From: Deltaproteobacteria bacterium
Lineage (GTDB): Bacteria > Myxococcota > UBA727 > VGSZ01
Length of the DNA: 54,768 bases
NCBI GenBank assembly: GCA_016874845.1
Contig: VGSZ01000008.1
Span: 1-54,768 of the forward strand
Direction: 5' to 3'
Both the position numbers and the translations under genes were made by a program. Positions within the stretch are counted from its first letter, which is position 1. Each line of letters begins with the position of its first letter. The notes beneath the pieces are model-generated. The model searched no databases and was not told the DNA's origin. It worked only from the letters and a program-made list of their open reading frames with translations. Shown in pieces: positions 16,334 to 24,901 of this stretch.

Positions 16334-18456
16334 GCCGACTTCCTTTGCAGGTTCCTTGCCGGAAGCGCGATGGTGGTCATCGGCTCGACGGTGAAGCCCG
16401 AGGCGATCTCACGCGGCGTCACGACGTTCACCTCGGGCACGAAGCGCGATACGAACTCGAAGAAGGGGCGTCGAAGATCGGACGGTGCCACGACGACGAG
16501 CGGGATGCCCTCGGTGGTCTGCACCGCAGCGCGCTCTTGCAGCGTGTCGACGACCTTGCGGGCGATGTCGATGGCGGGGGCCAGCGTCGTCTCGCCGTCG
16601 GAGATACCGAGCGACGAGCGCAGCGCGGTCTCGAGCTCGCGGTCGAGGGTGACGACGGGGATGCGGCGGTCGGTGCCGGCGAGGCGTCCCGAGATCTGGC
16701 GCGACAGGCGGCGGCGGCACTGCTCGATGAGGAAGTTGATGTCCTTCTTGCCGGGGTGCTCGGCCACGGTCTCGAGGATGGTGCGGATGTCGCGCACCGA
16801 GATGCCCTCGCGCAGCAGGCCGCGCATGATCATCGACAGCTCGCCGAGGCTGATCATCTGCGGCACGACCTCCTCGACGATCTTGGGGTTCTCCTTGCCG
16901 AGCAGCGTCAGGAGCTCTTGAATCTCCTGGCGGCCGACGATCTCGTGCAGGTGACGGCGGATGACCTCGTCGATGTGGGTCGTCACGACCGAGGCGGGGT
17001 CGACGACGGTGAGCCCCTGGCGCTGCGCCTTGGCCTTCAGCTCGTTGGTCACCCAGCGCGCCGGCAGCCCGAACGTCGGGTCCTTGGCCGGCACGCCCTC
17101 GACGCCGGGCTCGCGGCCCGTCGGATCGAGCACCATCCAGCGGTCGGCGAAGGCCTTGCCGCTCAAGAGCTCGGCGCCGCGCAGCATCAGCCGGTACGTC
17201 GACGCGTCGATCTTCTCGGTGTCCTCGACGGTGATCACCGGCGTGATCACGCCGAGCTCCTCGGCCAGGCGACGACGCAGCGCGATCAGGCGGCCGGGCA
17301 GCTCGCCGTTTCTACGCGCGTCGATGAGCTGCGACAGGCCGAGGCCGAGCTGCAGCACCAGCTGCTCCTCGAGCAACGTGTCCTGGATGCGCTTCTGCTT
17401 CTCGGGCGCGGCGTTGGGCGACGCGTGGGGGTTGCCCGGCATCGTCTTCGCCTTGGCGGCGGCGGCTTCGGCCTTTTCCTTCTTCGTGATCGTGCGCTTC
17501 GCCAGGGCGGCGGCGCCGCCGGCCATGCCAAGGAAGATGACCGTCGGCATGCCGGGCACCAGCGCCATCAGGCCGAGCATGCCGGCGGCGACGTAGATGG
17601 CCTTGGGCTCGCTGAGCAGCTGGCCGCCCATCGCGGCGCCGAGCTCGCCGCTGGTGCCGGCGCGGGTGACGAGGATGCCGGCCGCCGTCGAGATGAGCAG
17701 CGCGGGGATCTGTGAGACGAGGCCGTCGCCGATGGTGAGGATCGTGTACGTCTTCGATGCCTGCAGCAGCGACATGCCGCCGGCCAGGCCTGAGACGAGG
17801 CCGCCGGCGATGTTGATGCCGGTGATGATCAGGCCGGCGACGGCGTCGCCGCGGACGAACTTGCTGGCGCCGTCCATGGCGCCGAAGAACTCGGTCTCCT
17901 GCTCGAGCCGCGCGCGGCGCGCCTTGGCGCCGCTTTCGTCGATGAGGCCGGCCTGCAGGTCGGCGTCGATGGACATCTGCTTGCCGGGCAGGGCGTCCAA
18001 CGTGAAGCGCGCGGCAACCTCCGAGATGCGGCCCGAGCCCTTCGTGATGACCATGAAGTTCACGACGAGCAGGATGCAGAAGACGACGGCGCCGATGACG
18101 ATGTTGCCGCCGACGGCAAACTTGCCGATGGATTCGACGACGTGGCCGGCGCCGCCCTCCTGGCCGCCGTTCAAGAGCACGAGGCGCGTCGTGGCGATGT
18201 TCAGGCCCAGCCGAAACAGCGTCAGCAGCAAGAGCAGCGACGGAAACACCGACAGCGTCAGCGCCTCGCGCACGCGCAGCGAGACGAGCAGCAAGAGCAC
18301 CGACGCGGCCAGGTTCAGGCCGAGCAGCGCGTCGAGGAGGAACGGCGGCACCGGCAGGATCAGCAGCGCCATCACGCCGAGCACGACGACGGCGAGGGCG
18401 TTGGCGGCGTCTCCCGTGTCGGCTTTGGCGGGGGCAGGGGCGGCGACGCTGACCAC
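16330..18456 (-). CDS. flhA: Flagellar export gate protein FlhA
   Basis: 708 residues. FlhA is the major export-gate component, with about eight N-terminal membrane helices and a large cytoplasmic domain that docks chaperone-substrate complexes. The FHIPEP signature appears as LFRLGLNIATTRLVL (about 82-96). The cytoplasmic part contains the family segment RWVTNELKAKAQRQGLTVVDP. It starts GTG at 18456 and sits 45 bases after flhB. Confidence 0.97.
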   Translation of the reverse strand: MVSVAAPAPAKADTGDAANALAVVVLGVMALLILPVPPFLLDALLGLNLAASVLLLLVSLRVREALTLSVFPSLLLLLTLFRLGLNIATTRLVLLNGGQEGGAGHVVESIGKFAVGGNIVIGAVVFCILLVVNFMVITKGSGRISEVAARFTLDALPGKQMSIDADLQAGLIDESGAKARRARLEQETEFFGAMDGASKFVRGDAVAGLIITGINIAGGLVSGLAGGMSLLQASKTYTILTIGDGLVSQIPALLISTAAGILVTRAGTSGELGAAMGGQLLSEPKAIYVAAGMLGLMALVPGMPTVIFLGMAGGAAALAKRTITKKEKAEAAAAKAKTMPGNPHASPNAAPEKQKRIQDTLLEEQLVLQLGLGLSQLIDARRNGELPGRLIALRRRLAEELGVITPVITVEDTEKIDASTYRLMLRGAELLSGKAFADRWMVLDPTGREPGVEGVPAKDPTFGLPARWVTNELKAKAQRQGLTVVDPASVVTTHIDEVIRRHLHEIVGRQEIQELLTLLGKENPKIVEEVVPQMISLGELSMIMRGLLREGISVRDIRTILETVAEHPGKKDINFLIEQCRRRLSRQISGRLAGTDRRIPVVTLDRELETALRSSLGISDGETTLAPAIDIARKVVDTLQERAAVQTTEGIPLVVVAPSDLRRPFFEFVSRFVPEVNVVTPREIASGFTVEPMTTIALPARNLQRKSA

Positions 18457-18501
18457 GAGGGCTCCGTTCGTTCGACCGGGGTCTCGGGTGCTGGTCTCGC
18501 C

Positions 18502-19578
18502 TTACGGGCCCGTGCCCGGGGGTCGACCGGTGATCTTCGAGACGAAGGCCAGCACCGCGGCCACTGCCTTGAAGGTCTCCATGGGCACCTCGCGCCCGAT
18601 CTCGCACTTCTTATGCAGGAGCCGCGCCAGTGGGATGTCTTTGACGATGGGGACCTGGTGCTCGCGGGCGAGGGCGCGGATGGTGTCGGCGGTGACGCCC
18701 TTGCCCTTGGCGATCACGATGGGCGCGCGGTGCTCGCCCTTGCGGTAGCGGATGGCGATGGCGATGTGGGTGGGGTTGACGATCACAGCATCGGCCTTGG
18801 GGACGGTCTGCTGCGGCGGCTTGCGCCGGGCCATCTTGCGAGCGATTTGACGTCGACGACCCTTGATGTGGGGGTCGCCTTCGTCGTTCTTCATCTCGCG
18901 CTTGACCTCCGCCTTGGTCATCTTCTTCTTCTGGAACCAGCGGTAGCGCTGGACGCCCAGGTCGAGGCCGGCCACCAGGGCGAGCACCAGGGCGCCGCGC
19001 ATGGCGATGGGCGACAGAAGGGTGGCGATGGCGCCGGCCTGGGTGTCGCTGGTCGCGAGGATCAGGCGAGTCAGCGTCACGATCTCGTCGGTGCTGGGCA
19101 GGACCGTCGCCGCCAGCACCACCGTCAGCTTGACCACCGCCAAAAAAATGTCGCTGACCCCGGCTTTCGTGAACGCGTGGGTGATCGCCTGAAACGACAT
19201 CAGCCGGCCGAAGTCGGGGGCGAGCTTGTCGGGGAAGAGCCGCCCGCCGGTCTGCCCCAGCGACGCCGCCAGCGCGCCGACGGTGCCGGCGAGGGCCAGC
19301 CCGAGCACGGGCAGCCGCAGGGTGCCCATCGAGCGGAGCATCGGCGCCGGGTCTTGCGTGCGCGTCATCGGCTCGAACGAGCGGATCGTCGTCACCAGCG
19401 CCTGCGTCAAAGACGGCAGCAGCGCGAAGATCACGATCAGGCCCAGGCACATGCTGACGACGGAGATGAAGTCGTGGCTCATCGGCAGGTCGCCCTGCTC
19501 GAACGCCTGCTCCAGACGCTGAGGACTCGGGTCCTCGGTCTTTGACTCCTCGTTCCCGTCGTCTCCGCCTTCTTCCAT
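18502..19578 (-). CDS. flhB: Flagellar export switch protein FlhB
   Basis: 358 residues. FlhB switches export from rod/hook to filament substrates after self-cleavage between Asn and Pro. The NPTH motif is intact at residues 268-271. Four membrane helices precede it, and KKKMTKAEVKREMKNDEGDP forms the usual basic linker. It is the first gene of flhB-flhA-flhF-flhG-fliA-fliJ and has a sigma-54 promoter upstream (19646-19661). Confidence 0.97.
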   Translation of the reverse strand: MEEGGDDGNEESKTEDPSPQRLEQAFEQGDLPMSHDFISVVSMCLGLIVIFALLPSLTQALVTTIRSFEPMTRTQDPAPMLRSMGTLRLPVLGLALAGTVGALAASLGQTGGRLFPDKLAPDFGRLMSFQAITHAFTKAGVSDIFLAVVKLTVVLAATVLPSTDEIVTLTRLILATSDTQAGAIATLLSPIAMRGALVLALVAGLDLGVQRYRWFQKKKMTKAEVKREMKNDEGDPHIKGRRRQIARKMARRKPPQQTVPKADAVIVNPTHIAIAIRYRKGEHRAPIVIAKGKGVTADTIRALAREHQVPIVKDIPLARLLHKKCEIGREVPMETFKAVAAVLAFVSKITGRPPGTGP

Positions 19579-19645
19579 GCACCTGCTCGGGCTGGTCTTT
19601 GCGTCGTCGTCGGCGCGGCCGGCACGGCGCGCCCGCCGGTCGCAT

Positions 19646-19661
19646 TGCAGACCCCGGGCCA
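19646..19661 (-). promoter_or_regulatory. Sigma-54 promoter of the flhB operon
   Basis: The minus strand reads TGGCCCGGGGTCTGCA: GG at -24, GC at -12, correct 16-base layout, with two deviations from TGGCACG-N4-TTGCW. It lies 68 bases before the flhB start. Confidence 0.7.
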
Positions 19662-19724
19662 GTCTTCTTCTTCTTCTTCTTCACCACTTTCGACGTCTTC
19701 GCGCTGCTCTTCACCGCTTTCCAC

Positions 19725-19790
19725 GTCGTCGCTGCCCGGGCAAGCAAGAAGCCGGAAGCGCGAAGACGAAGACGTCAGAAGCGCGAAAGA
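19725..19790 (-). repeat. Dispersed element, end fragment E
   Basis: GCCCGGGCAAGCAAGAAGCC followed by GGAAGCGCGAAGACGAAGACG is the inverted version of the DNA flanking element B on its left (30240-30300). It shows that this family also reached the flhB/flgF junction. Confidence 0.55.
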
Positions 19791-19850
19791 TGAGCGCGCG
19801 AGGGGCGGGGCAAAGCCGGAAGCACGAGAAGAAGAAGAAAGCGAAGGCGA

Positions 19851-19866
19851 TGGCACGCGCGTTGCT
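19851..19866 (+). promoter_or_regulatory. Sigma-54 promoter of flgF
   Basis: TGGCACGCGCGTTGCT is a perfect match to the -24/-12 consensus. The start would be near 19877, leaving a leader of about 20 bases before flgF. Confidence 0.9.
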
Positions 19867-19896
19867 TTTCAAGGAGGCGACCCCGCGGAGGACCCG

Positions 19897-20628
19897 ATGC
19901 CACGCCTGCACTACATCGCGATGTCTGGAGCCACGGCCCGCCTGCGCGAGCTCGACGAGCTCGCCGACGACCTCGCGAACCAGGCGACGCCGGGCTACCG
20001 CGCGGTGACCTACGCGTTCTCGACGGCCATCGACGAAGAGATCCTCGGCAACAAGCAGGCGGAGAAGGACGCGCCGATGCGGCAGGTGCTCCCGGTGGAG
20101 ACCTCGGTGGTCCGCCAGGACGGCCCCGCCGTGCGCACCGGTCGCCCTCTGGACGTGCGCCCCACCGAGGGCACGTGGCTCAGCGTGCAGCAGGCCGACG
20201 GCACCGTCACCTACACCCGCGACGGCCGCATGCAGGTCGGCGTCGACGGCTTCCTGCGCGTCGGGCACAACAAGGTGCTCGGCGTCAACGCCGAGCCCAT
20301 CGCTGTCGACCCGGGCACGGTGCCGTTCATCGACGAGCGCGGCCGCGTTTTTGCCGGCGAGCGCGAGAGCGGTCGCCTCGGCCTGTTCCAGCTGCCGGGT
20401 GAGCTGCAGCGCGTCGGCCCGGCGCAGGTCCTGCCGCGCAAGGGTCAGGCCGTGACCGTGGACGGCACCGTTACCGTCGGTGCCATCGACGGCAGCAACG
20501 CCAACGGCCTCGACTCGACCATCTCGATGATCTCGGCGCAGCGCTCGTACGAGCAGTCGCTGCAGGCGCTGCAGACCGTGCAGAAGCTCGATGACAAGGC
20601 CAACGAGATCGGGCGCCCGCGCGGCTGA
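19897..20628 (+). CDS. flgF: Flagellar proximal rod protein FlgF
   Basis: 243 residues. Rod subunit. It has the N-terminal rod motif LRELDELADDLANQATPGYR, a central TRDGRMQVGVDGFL segment, and the C-terminal rod/hook motif ISMISAQRSYEQSLQALQTV. It lacks the LEGSNV motif expected of FlgG, which supports FlgF. ATG 19897 is preceded by GGAGG. flgG normally follows within a few bases; here an 885-base spacer with a repeat element intervenes. Confidence 0.9.
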   Translation: MPRLHYIAMSGATARLRELDELADDLANQATPGYRAVTYAFSTAIDEEILGNKQAEKDAPMRQVLPVETSVVRQDGPAVRTGRPLDVRPTEGTWLSVQQADGTVTYTRDGRMQVGVDGFLRVGHNKVLGVNAEPIAVDPGTVPFIDERGRVFAGERESGRLGLFQLPGELQRVGPAQVLPRKGQAVTVDGTVTVGAIDGSNANGLDSTISMISAQRSYEQSLQALQTVQKLDDKANEIGRPRG

Positions 20629-20670
20629 GCTTCTTTTTCTTCTTCTCGCTTTCGACGTCGTCGCGCTTCT

Positions 20671-21442
20671 CTTCGTCGCGCTTCTGACCTCGTCGCTGCT
20701 CGGGCTGCGCCCCGCTGCCGGCGCTTTCTTTGTCGTCGTCGTTGTTCTGCTCGCGTTGTCGCGTGTCGACGTTTCGCCTTCGGCGGGAGTCAGGGGGCGT
20801 CTGGCCACGCCCCCTGACAACCCCGGGCCTCCTTGGGGGTGCCGGCAGCGGCACACGACCCAAGCGCCGGACCGTCGTTGTCGTCGGCGCTTTCATCCGG
20901 GCCGGCGACAGCGGGTCGTGTGCCTTCGGGCGATGACACGACGAGGCGAACATTCTCGTCGTCGACGCGACTGCGCTTCGGCGCCGTGACGCCATGGCGC
21001 CCCGGCGCCGCTTCTCGTTGTCGAGCGGGAAGCGCGCAGAGCGAGGGATGGCGCCGCTTCTCGTCGCCGACAGCGATGCGCGCAGAACAAGGGATGGCGC
21101 CGCTTCTCGTCGTCGAGCGGGAAGCGCGCAGAGCGAGGGGGGGCTGGAGGGGTGTGGGGAACCGGGGGGGCGGCAGCCCCCCTTGTTCCCCACCAGCCGC
21201 CGCGGCGCCTGAGCGGCCGCCGGGGGGCCTGGGGGCCGGGCGGGACCGGCCCCCAGGTCGCGCCGAAGGCGAAAGGTGAAAGAGCGACAACGCGAGCAGC
21301 CCGACAACGGTGACAACGAAAGCGCAAGCAGCGGGGCGCAGACCGAGCAGCGACGAGCTCGACAACGACGACAACGATGACAACGAAAGCGCAAGCAGCG
21401 GGGCGCAGCCCGAGCAGTGACGCGGTCAGAAGCGCGACGAAG
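20671..21442 (+). mobile_element. Element A: MITE-like element with long terminal inverted repeats
   Basis: Left end 20671-20718 and right end 21395-21442 are reverse complements at 46 of 48 positions; the inner 23 bases (20696-20718 against 21395-21417, beginning CTGCTCGGGCTGCGCCCCGC) match perfectly. Similarity continues inward, both arms reaching CGCCTTCGGCG, with part of the right arm duplicated. Inside are a hairpin (20790-20817), a GTCGTGT/ACACGAC hairpin near 20915, a 46-bp repeat in three copies (21006-21143), and a GC-rich hairpin near 21225-21258. No transposase is encoded. Mobility is inferred from structure and copies, not shown; I did not find target-site duplications. Confidence 0.65.
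21006..21143 (+). repeat. 46-bp tandem repeat, three copies, inside element A
   Basis: Units begin at 21006, 21052 and 21098 with CGCCGCTTCTCG. The sister element B carries one such unit near 30607, so the copy number differs between otherwise similar elements. Confidence 0.75.
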
Positions 21443-21460
21443 AAAAAGAAGGCGACGGTC

Positions 21461-21476
21461 GGGCACGGTCCTTGGA
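21461..21476 (+). promoter_or_regulatory. Sigma-54-like promoter of flgG, GG at -12
   Basis: GGGCACGGTCCTTGGA keeps the -24 element and the TTG of -12 but has G in place of the usual C. The same variant stands before fliO (50581), which makes chance less likely. It lies 38 bases before the flgG start, just outside element A. Confidence 0.5.
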
Positions 21477-21513
21477 GAGAAGGAGGGGAGAACCCGAACC
21501 GAGGACCCCGACC

Positions 21514-22302
21514 ATGATGCGCTCTCTCTACACCGCGGCCACCGGCATGATGGTCCAGGAACAGAAGATGAATGTGGTTGCGAACAACCTCGCCAACTCG
21601 TCGACGACGGGCTTCAAGCGGGCGCGGGCCGAGTTCAGCGAGCTGCTGCCCGACCGGCTGCAGGCTGCCGGCAGCGGCGTCGACACCGCCGGCAACCGCG
21701 CGCCGACGCCCATCGAGGTCGGCCTCGGCGCCCGCGTCGCCGCCGTCGCCCGCGACTTCGGTACCGGTGACCTGCTGAACACGCAGAACCCGCTCGACCT
21801 CGCCATCGAGGGCACGGGCTTTCTGCGCGTCACCCGCCCCAACGGCGACATCGGCTACACCCGCGCCGGCAACCTGCGCATCGACAGCGAAGGACGGCTG
21901 GTCACCGCCGCCGGCGACCCCCTCGACCCCGGCATCAGCATGCCGCCCGAGGCCACCGACCTGTCCATCAGCCGCGATGGCGTCGTCACCGCGCGCGTCG
22001 CCGGCCGCGACGAGGCCGTGCCCATCGGCAACCTTGAGCTGACCATCTTCCAGAACCCCGCCGGCCTCGAGTCCGTCGGCGGCAACCTGTACCGCAGCAC
22101 GACGGCGGCGGGCCTGCCGACGTCGGTGCGCCCCGGTGAGCGCGGCAGCGGCGAGCTCGCCCAGGGGTTCCTCGAGGGCAGCAACGTCAAGAGCGTCGAA
22201 GAGATGCTCGACCTCATCACGACGCAGCGCGCGTACGAGATGAACTCGAAGATCATCCAGACCGCCGACCAGATGCTGCAGAAGCTCAGCAACCTGAAGT
22301 GA
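21514..22302 (+). CDS. flgG: Flagellar distal rod protein FlgG
   Basis: 262 residues, standard for FlgG. It starts MMRSLYTAATGMMVQEQKMN with NVVANNLANSSTTGFKR, and ends with the FlgG-specific FLEGSNVKSVEEMLDLITTQ and RAYEMNSKIIQTADQML. ATG 21514 is chosen over an upstream start because the family begins there. It is the first gene of flgG-flgA-flgH-flgI-flgJ. Confidence 0.97.
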   Translation: MMRSLYTAATGMMVQEQKMNVVANNLANSSTTGFKRARAEFSELLPDRLQAAGSGVDTAGNRAPTPIEVGLGARVAAVARDFGTGDLLNTQNPLDLAIEGTGFLRVTRPNGDIGYTRAGNLRIDSEGRLVTAAGDPLDPGISMPPEATDLSISRDGVVTARVAGRDEAVPIGNLELTIFQNPAGLESVGGNLYRSTTAAGLPTSVRPGERGSGELAQGFLEGSNVKSVEEMLDLITTQRAYEMNSKIIQTADQMLQKLSNLK

Positions 22303-22319
22303 GCGAGCCGAGGCACCCC

Positions 22320-22988
22320 ATGCAGCGCGCCCTTCTTGCTCTTGCCCTCGTCGTCGTCGCCGCGCCGTCGCGCGCCGTGTCGTCGTCGGCCACCGCCCCC
22401 ACGGCGGCGACCCGCGCCGTCGCGCAGCTGCTGTCGTCGTCGGCGCCGGCGTCTTCGCGCCTGTCGGTGCAGCGCGTTGGCGGCCTGCCCGCCCACTGCG
22501 TACCCGCGAAGGCGACGCCCTTGTCGCCGCTCGACCGAAGCGGCCCCGCCGTCGTCGACGTCGAAGGCACAGGCGACGGCTGCAGCGCTCGCGTCGTCGT
22601 CGACGTCCGCATCGAGCAGCCGGTGCTGGTCGTGCAGCGGGCTGCGGCCACGGGCGCCGCGCTCGCCGACGTCACCGCCGTCGAGCTCCGCGAGATGCAG
22701 TCGCACCAGCGCGCCGTCGCCACGCTGCCCGACGGCGCCACCGCCCGCCGCGCGTTGGCGCCCGGCCGCGTGCTCGTCGACGACGACCTTGCCTTGCCCG
22801 GCCCCGCCCCGGGCGCGGCGGTGAAGGTCGTGCTGCAGGCGGGCGCCCTGCGCCTCGTCCGCACCGCCGTCGCGATGCCCTGCGCCGGCACGGTGGATCG
22901 TCGTCACCACTGCGCTCGCCTGCCCAATGGTCGCCAGGTCCACGGCGTCTTTGCCGCCGGCGCTCTGCACATCGAGGAGTCCCCATGA
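22320..22988 (+). CDS. flgA: P-ring assembly chaperone FlgA
   Basis: 222 residues with a signal peptide (MQRALLALALVVVAAPSRA). FlgA is periplasmic and helps FlgI form the P ring. The C-terminal SAF domain is visible: ATARRALAPGRVLVDDDLAL, then GAAVKVVLQAGALRLVRTA and LPNGRQVHGVF. ATG 22320 has GAGG upstream; GTG 22299, overlapping the flgG stop, is possible but would precede the signal peptide. It overlaps flgH by 4 bases. Confidence 0.88.
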   Translation: MQRALLALALVVVAAPSRAVSSSATAPTAATRAVAQLLSSSAPASSRLSVQRVGGLPAHCVPAKATPLSPLDRSGPAVVDVEGTGDGCSARVVVDVRIEQPVLVVQRAAATGAALADVTAVELREMQSHQRAVATLPDGATARRALAPGRVLVDDDLALPGPAPGAAVKVVLQAGALRLVRTAVAMPCAGTVDRRHHCARLPNGRQVHGVFAAGALHIEESP

Positions 22989-23695
22989 GCCGCGCCGTCG
23001 TCTCTTCTGTTGTCCTCGTCGTGGTCGTCGCCGTGGCCGGCGGCTGCGCCACGCCGCACGTCGCCGAGTACACGCCCAGGCGCCGCGTCGCTCCCGAGGC
23101 GCTGCCCACCGAGCAGGGCTCGGCCAGCGATGACAGCGGCTCGCTGTGGGTGGCGACGAGCAGCCGCACGTCATCGCCGTTCGCCGACCTGCGTGCGCTG
23201 AGCGTCAACGACGTCGTGATCGTCCGCGTCGAAGAGGTCGCCGATGCCCGCCGCGGCGCTGACACCCGGGTGACGAGAAACGGACGCTTCTGGAACGACC
23301 TGAGCTTCGTGCCGCTGGTGGGGCCGCTGCTCGCCGGGCTGGCCGACGCCAGCGTGCAGGCCACCGCCGGGGCCGACAGCCAGAACAGCTTCACCGGCGA
23401 GGGCCGCTCGGGCCGCAGCGAGCGCCTGCTGGCGACGGTGCCGGCGTCGGTGCGGAAGGTCTACGACAACGGCAACATGTTCATCGAGGGCCACCGCGTC
23501 GTGCTGGTGAACAACGAAGAGCAGCACCTGTACGTGTCGGGCATCGTGCGTCCCATCGACATCGACGAGCAGAACAGCATCAAGAGCTCGATGATCGCCG
23601 ACGCCGAGATCGAGTTCGTCGGCCAGGGCGCCATGACCGACGGCCAGTCGACCCCGTGGGGCACGCGGGTTGCTTCGTGGGTGTGGCCCTTCTGA
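22985..23695 (+). CDS. flgH: L-ring lipoprotein FlgH
   Basis: 236 residues. Outer-membrane ring around the rod. Signal peptide and lipobox give a lipidated Cys at residue 21 (VAGGC). Family parts are SLWVATSSRTSSPFADLRAL, NDVVIVRVEE, FTGEGRSGRSERLLATVPAS, NGNMFIEGHRVVLVNNEEQH and SGIVRPIDIDEQNSIKSS. Overlaps flgA by 4 bases. Confidence 0.96.
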   Translation: MSRAVVSSVVLVVVVAVAGGCATPHVAEYTPRRRVAPEALPTEQGSASDDSGSLWVATSSRTSSPFADLRALSVNDVVIVRVEEVADARRGADTRVTRNGRFWNDLSFVPLVGPLLAGLADASVQATAGADSQNSFTGEGRSGRSERLLATVPASVRKVYDNGNMFIEGHRVVLVNNEEQHLYVSGIVRPIDIDEQNSIKSSMIADAEIEFVGQGAMTDGQSTPWGTRVASWVWPF

Positions 23696-23754
23696 GCCGG
23701 CCCCCCTCACGGGCGGTCCGAACGGTCCTCGTATCCCTGCACCGGAGTCTCGCC

Positions 23755-24900
23755 ATGCGCCTGCCGTCGATCCTGTCCGCCCACGCGTTGCTCGCCGGGG
23801 TGCTCGTCGGGTCGCTCGCCATGTCGACGGCGGCGGCGGCGGCGCCGGTGAAGGCGCGCGAGCTCATCCACGTGCGCGGCGCCCGCGAGAATCTGCTGTA
23901 CGGCTACGGCCTCGTCGTCGGCCTCGCTGGCACCGGCGACACCGAGCAGACGCTGTTTGCGACGCAGGCCGTGTCGGGCCTGCTTGGTCGCCTGGGCGTC
24001 CGCATCGACCCGCGCGACATCCGCGTGCGCAACGTCGCCGCCGTGATCGTCACCGCCGAGCTGCCGACGTTCGTGCGGCCGGGCGGTCGCCTCGACGTGC
24101 ACATCAGCTCGCTCGGCAACGCGCGCTCGCTGCAGGGCGGCACGCTGGTGATGACGCCCTTGCAGGGCCCCGACAGCAAGACCTACGCGGTGGCGCAGGG
24201 CAGCGTGCAGGTGTCGGCGTTCCAGGTCGCCTCGGCCGGCACGATCCTGACGCGCAACCAGCCCAACAGCGGCAACATCCCAATGGGCGCCATCGTCGAG
24301 CGCGACGTCAGCCCCGAGCTCGGCCAGGGTGGGCTCGTCGTGTCGCTGCGTAAGCCCGACTTCGCCACCGCCGTGCGCCTCGCCAAGGCCATCGAGGCGG
24401 TCAGCGCCGCCGGCCAGCCGATGGAGGGCCTGATCGCCAAGGTGACGACGCTGGACGCCGCCGCCGTGAAGGTCGAGGTCGCCAACACCGCCGCCGGCCG
24501 GGTGCCCGAGATCCTCGCCGCCATCGAAGACGTCGAGGTTGAGGCGGTGCAGCGCGCCCGCGTCGTGATCAGCGACCGCACCGGCACCGTCGTCGCCGGC
24601 GAGGGCGTGCGGCTGCGGCCCGTCGCCGTCGTCTTCGGCGACCTCGAGATCAACGTGCAGTCGACGCCGCAGGTGTCGCAGCCCGGCGCCTTCAGCCAGA
24701 CCGGCACGACGGTGCGCACCGACCAGGCCAACATCACGACCCGCGAGAACACCACCGTCGCCGCGCTGCCGGCCACGACGACCCTGGGTGAGCTGGTGAA
24801 CGCCCTGAAGCTCCTCGGCGCGACGTCGCGCGAGTTGGTCGAGATCCTGCAAGCCATCCACTCGGCCGGCGCCCTGGATGCCGAGCTGGAGGTCCGGTGA
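23755..24900 (+). CDS. flgI: P-ring protein FlgI
   Basis: 381 residues with a signal peptide ending in an Ala-rich stretch (MSTAAAAAPVKAREL). It forms the periplasmic P ring. Signatures are LLYGYGLVVGLAGTGDTEQT, NVAAVIVTAELPTFVRPG, SSLGNARSLQGGTLVMTPL and the C-terminal LGELVNALKLLGATSRELVE. ATG 23755 is preceded by GGAG. Confidence 0.97.
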   Translation: MRLPSILSAHALLAGVLVGSLAMSTAAAAAPVKARELIHVRGARENLLYGYGLVVGLAGTGDTEQTLFATQAVSGLLGRLGVRIDPRDIRVRNVAAVIVTAELPTFVRPGGRLDVHISSLGNARSLQGGTLVMTPLQGPDSKTYAVAQGSVQVSAFQVASAGTILTRNQPNSGNIPMGAIVERDVSPELGQGGLVVSLRKPDFATAVRLAKAIEAVSAAGQPMEGLIAKVTTLDAAAVKVEVANTAAGRVPEILAAIEDVEVEAVQRARVVISDRTGTVVAGEGVRLRPVAVVFGDLEINVQSTPQVSQPGAFSQTGTTVRTDQANITTRENTTVAALPATTTLGELVNALKLLGATSRELVEILQAIHSAGALDAELEVR

Positions 24901-24901
24901 G

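Larger units (their letters stand above)
19579..19896. other. Divergent control region flhB / flgF
   Basis: 318 bases with sigma-54 promoters pointing both ways (19646-19661 minus, 19851-19866 plus). Between them are short simple repeats (CTTCTT runs) and a fragment of the dispersed element family. No gene is called here. Confidence 0.7.
20629..21513. other. Non-coding spacer flgF - flgG holding element A
   Basis: 885 bases without a plausible gene. Long Arg/Pro-rich frames exist on both strands but follow the repeats. It contains the inverted-repeat-bounded element A (20671-21442) and, just outside it, a promoter-like motif for flgG (21461-21476). Confidence 0.7.

Noticed and set aside
20471-21466. 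Long open frames on the minus strand across element A
   Set aside because: They are Arg/Pro/Ser-rich, follow inverted and tandem repeats, and run antisense into flgF; high GC makes such frames common by chance.
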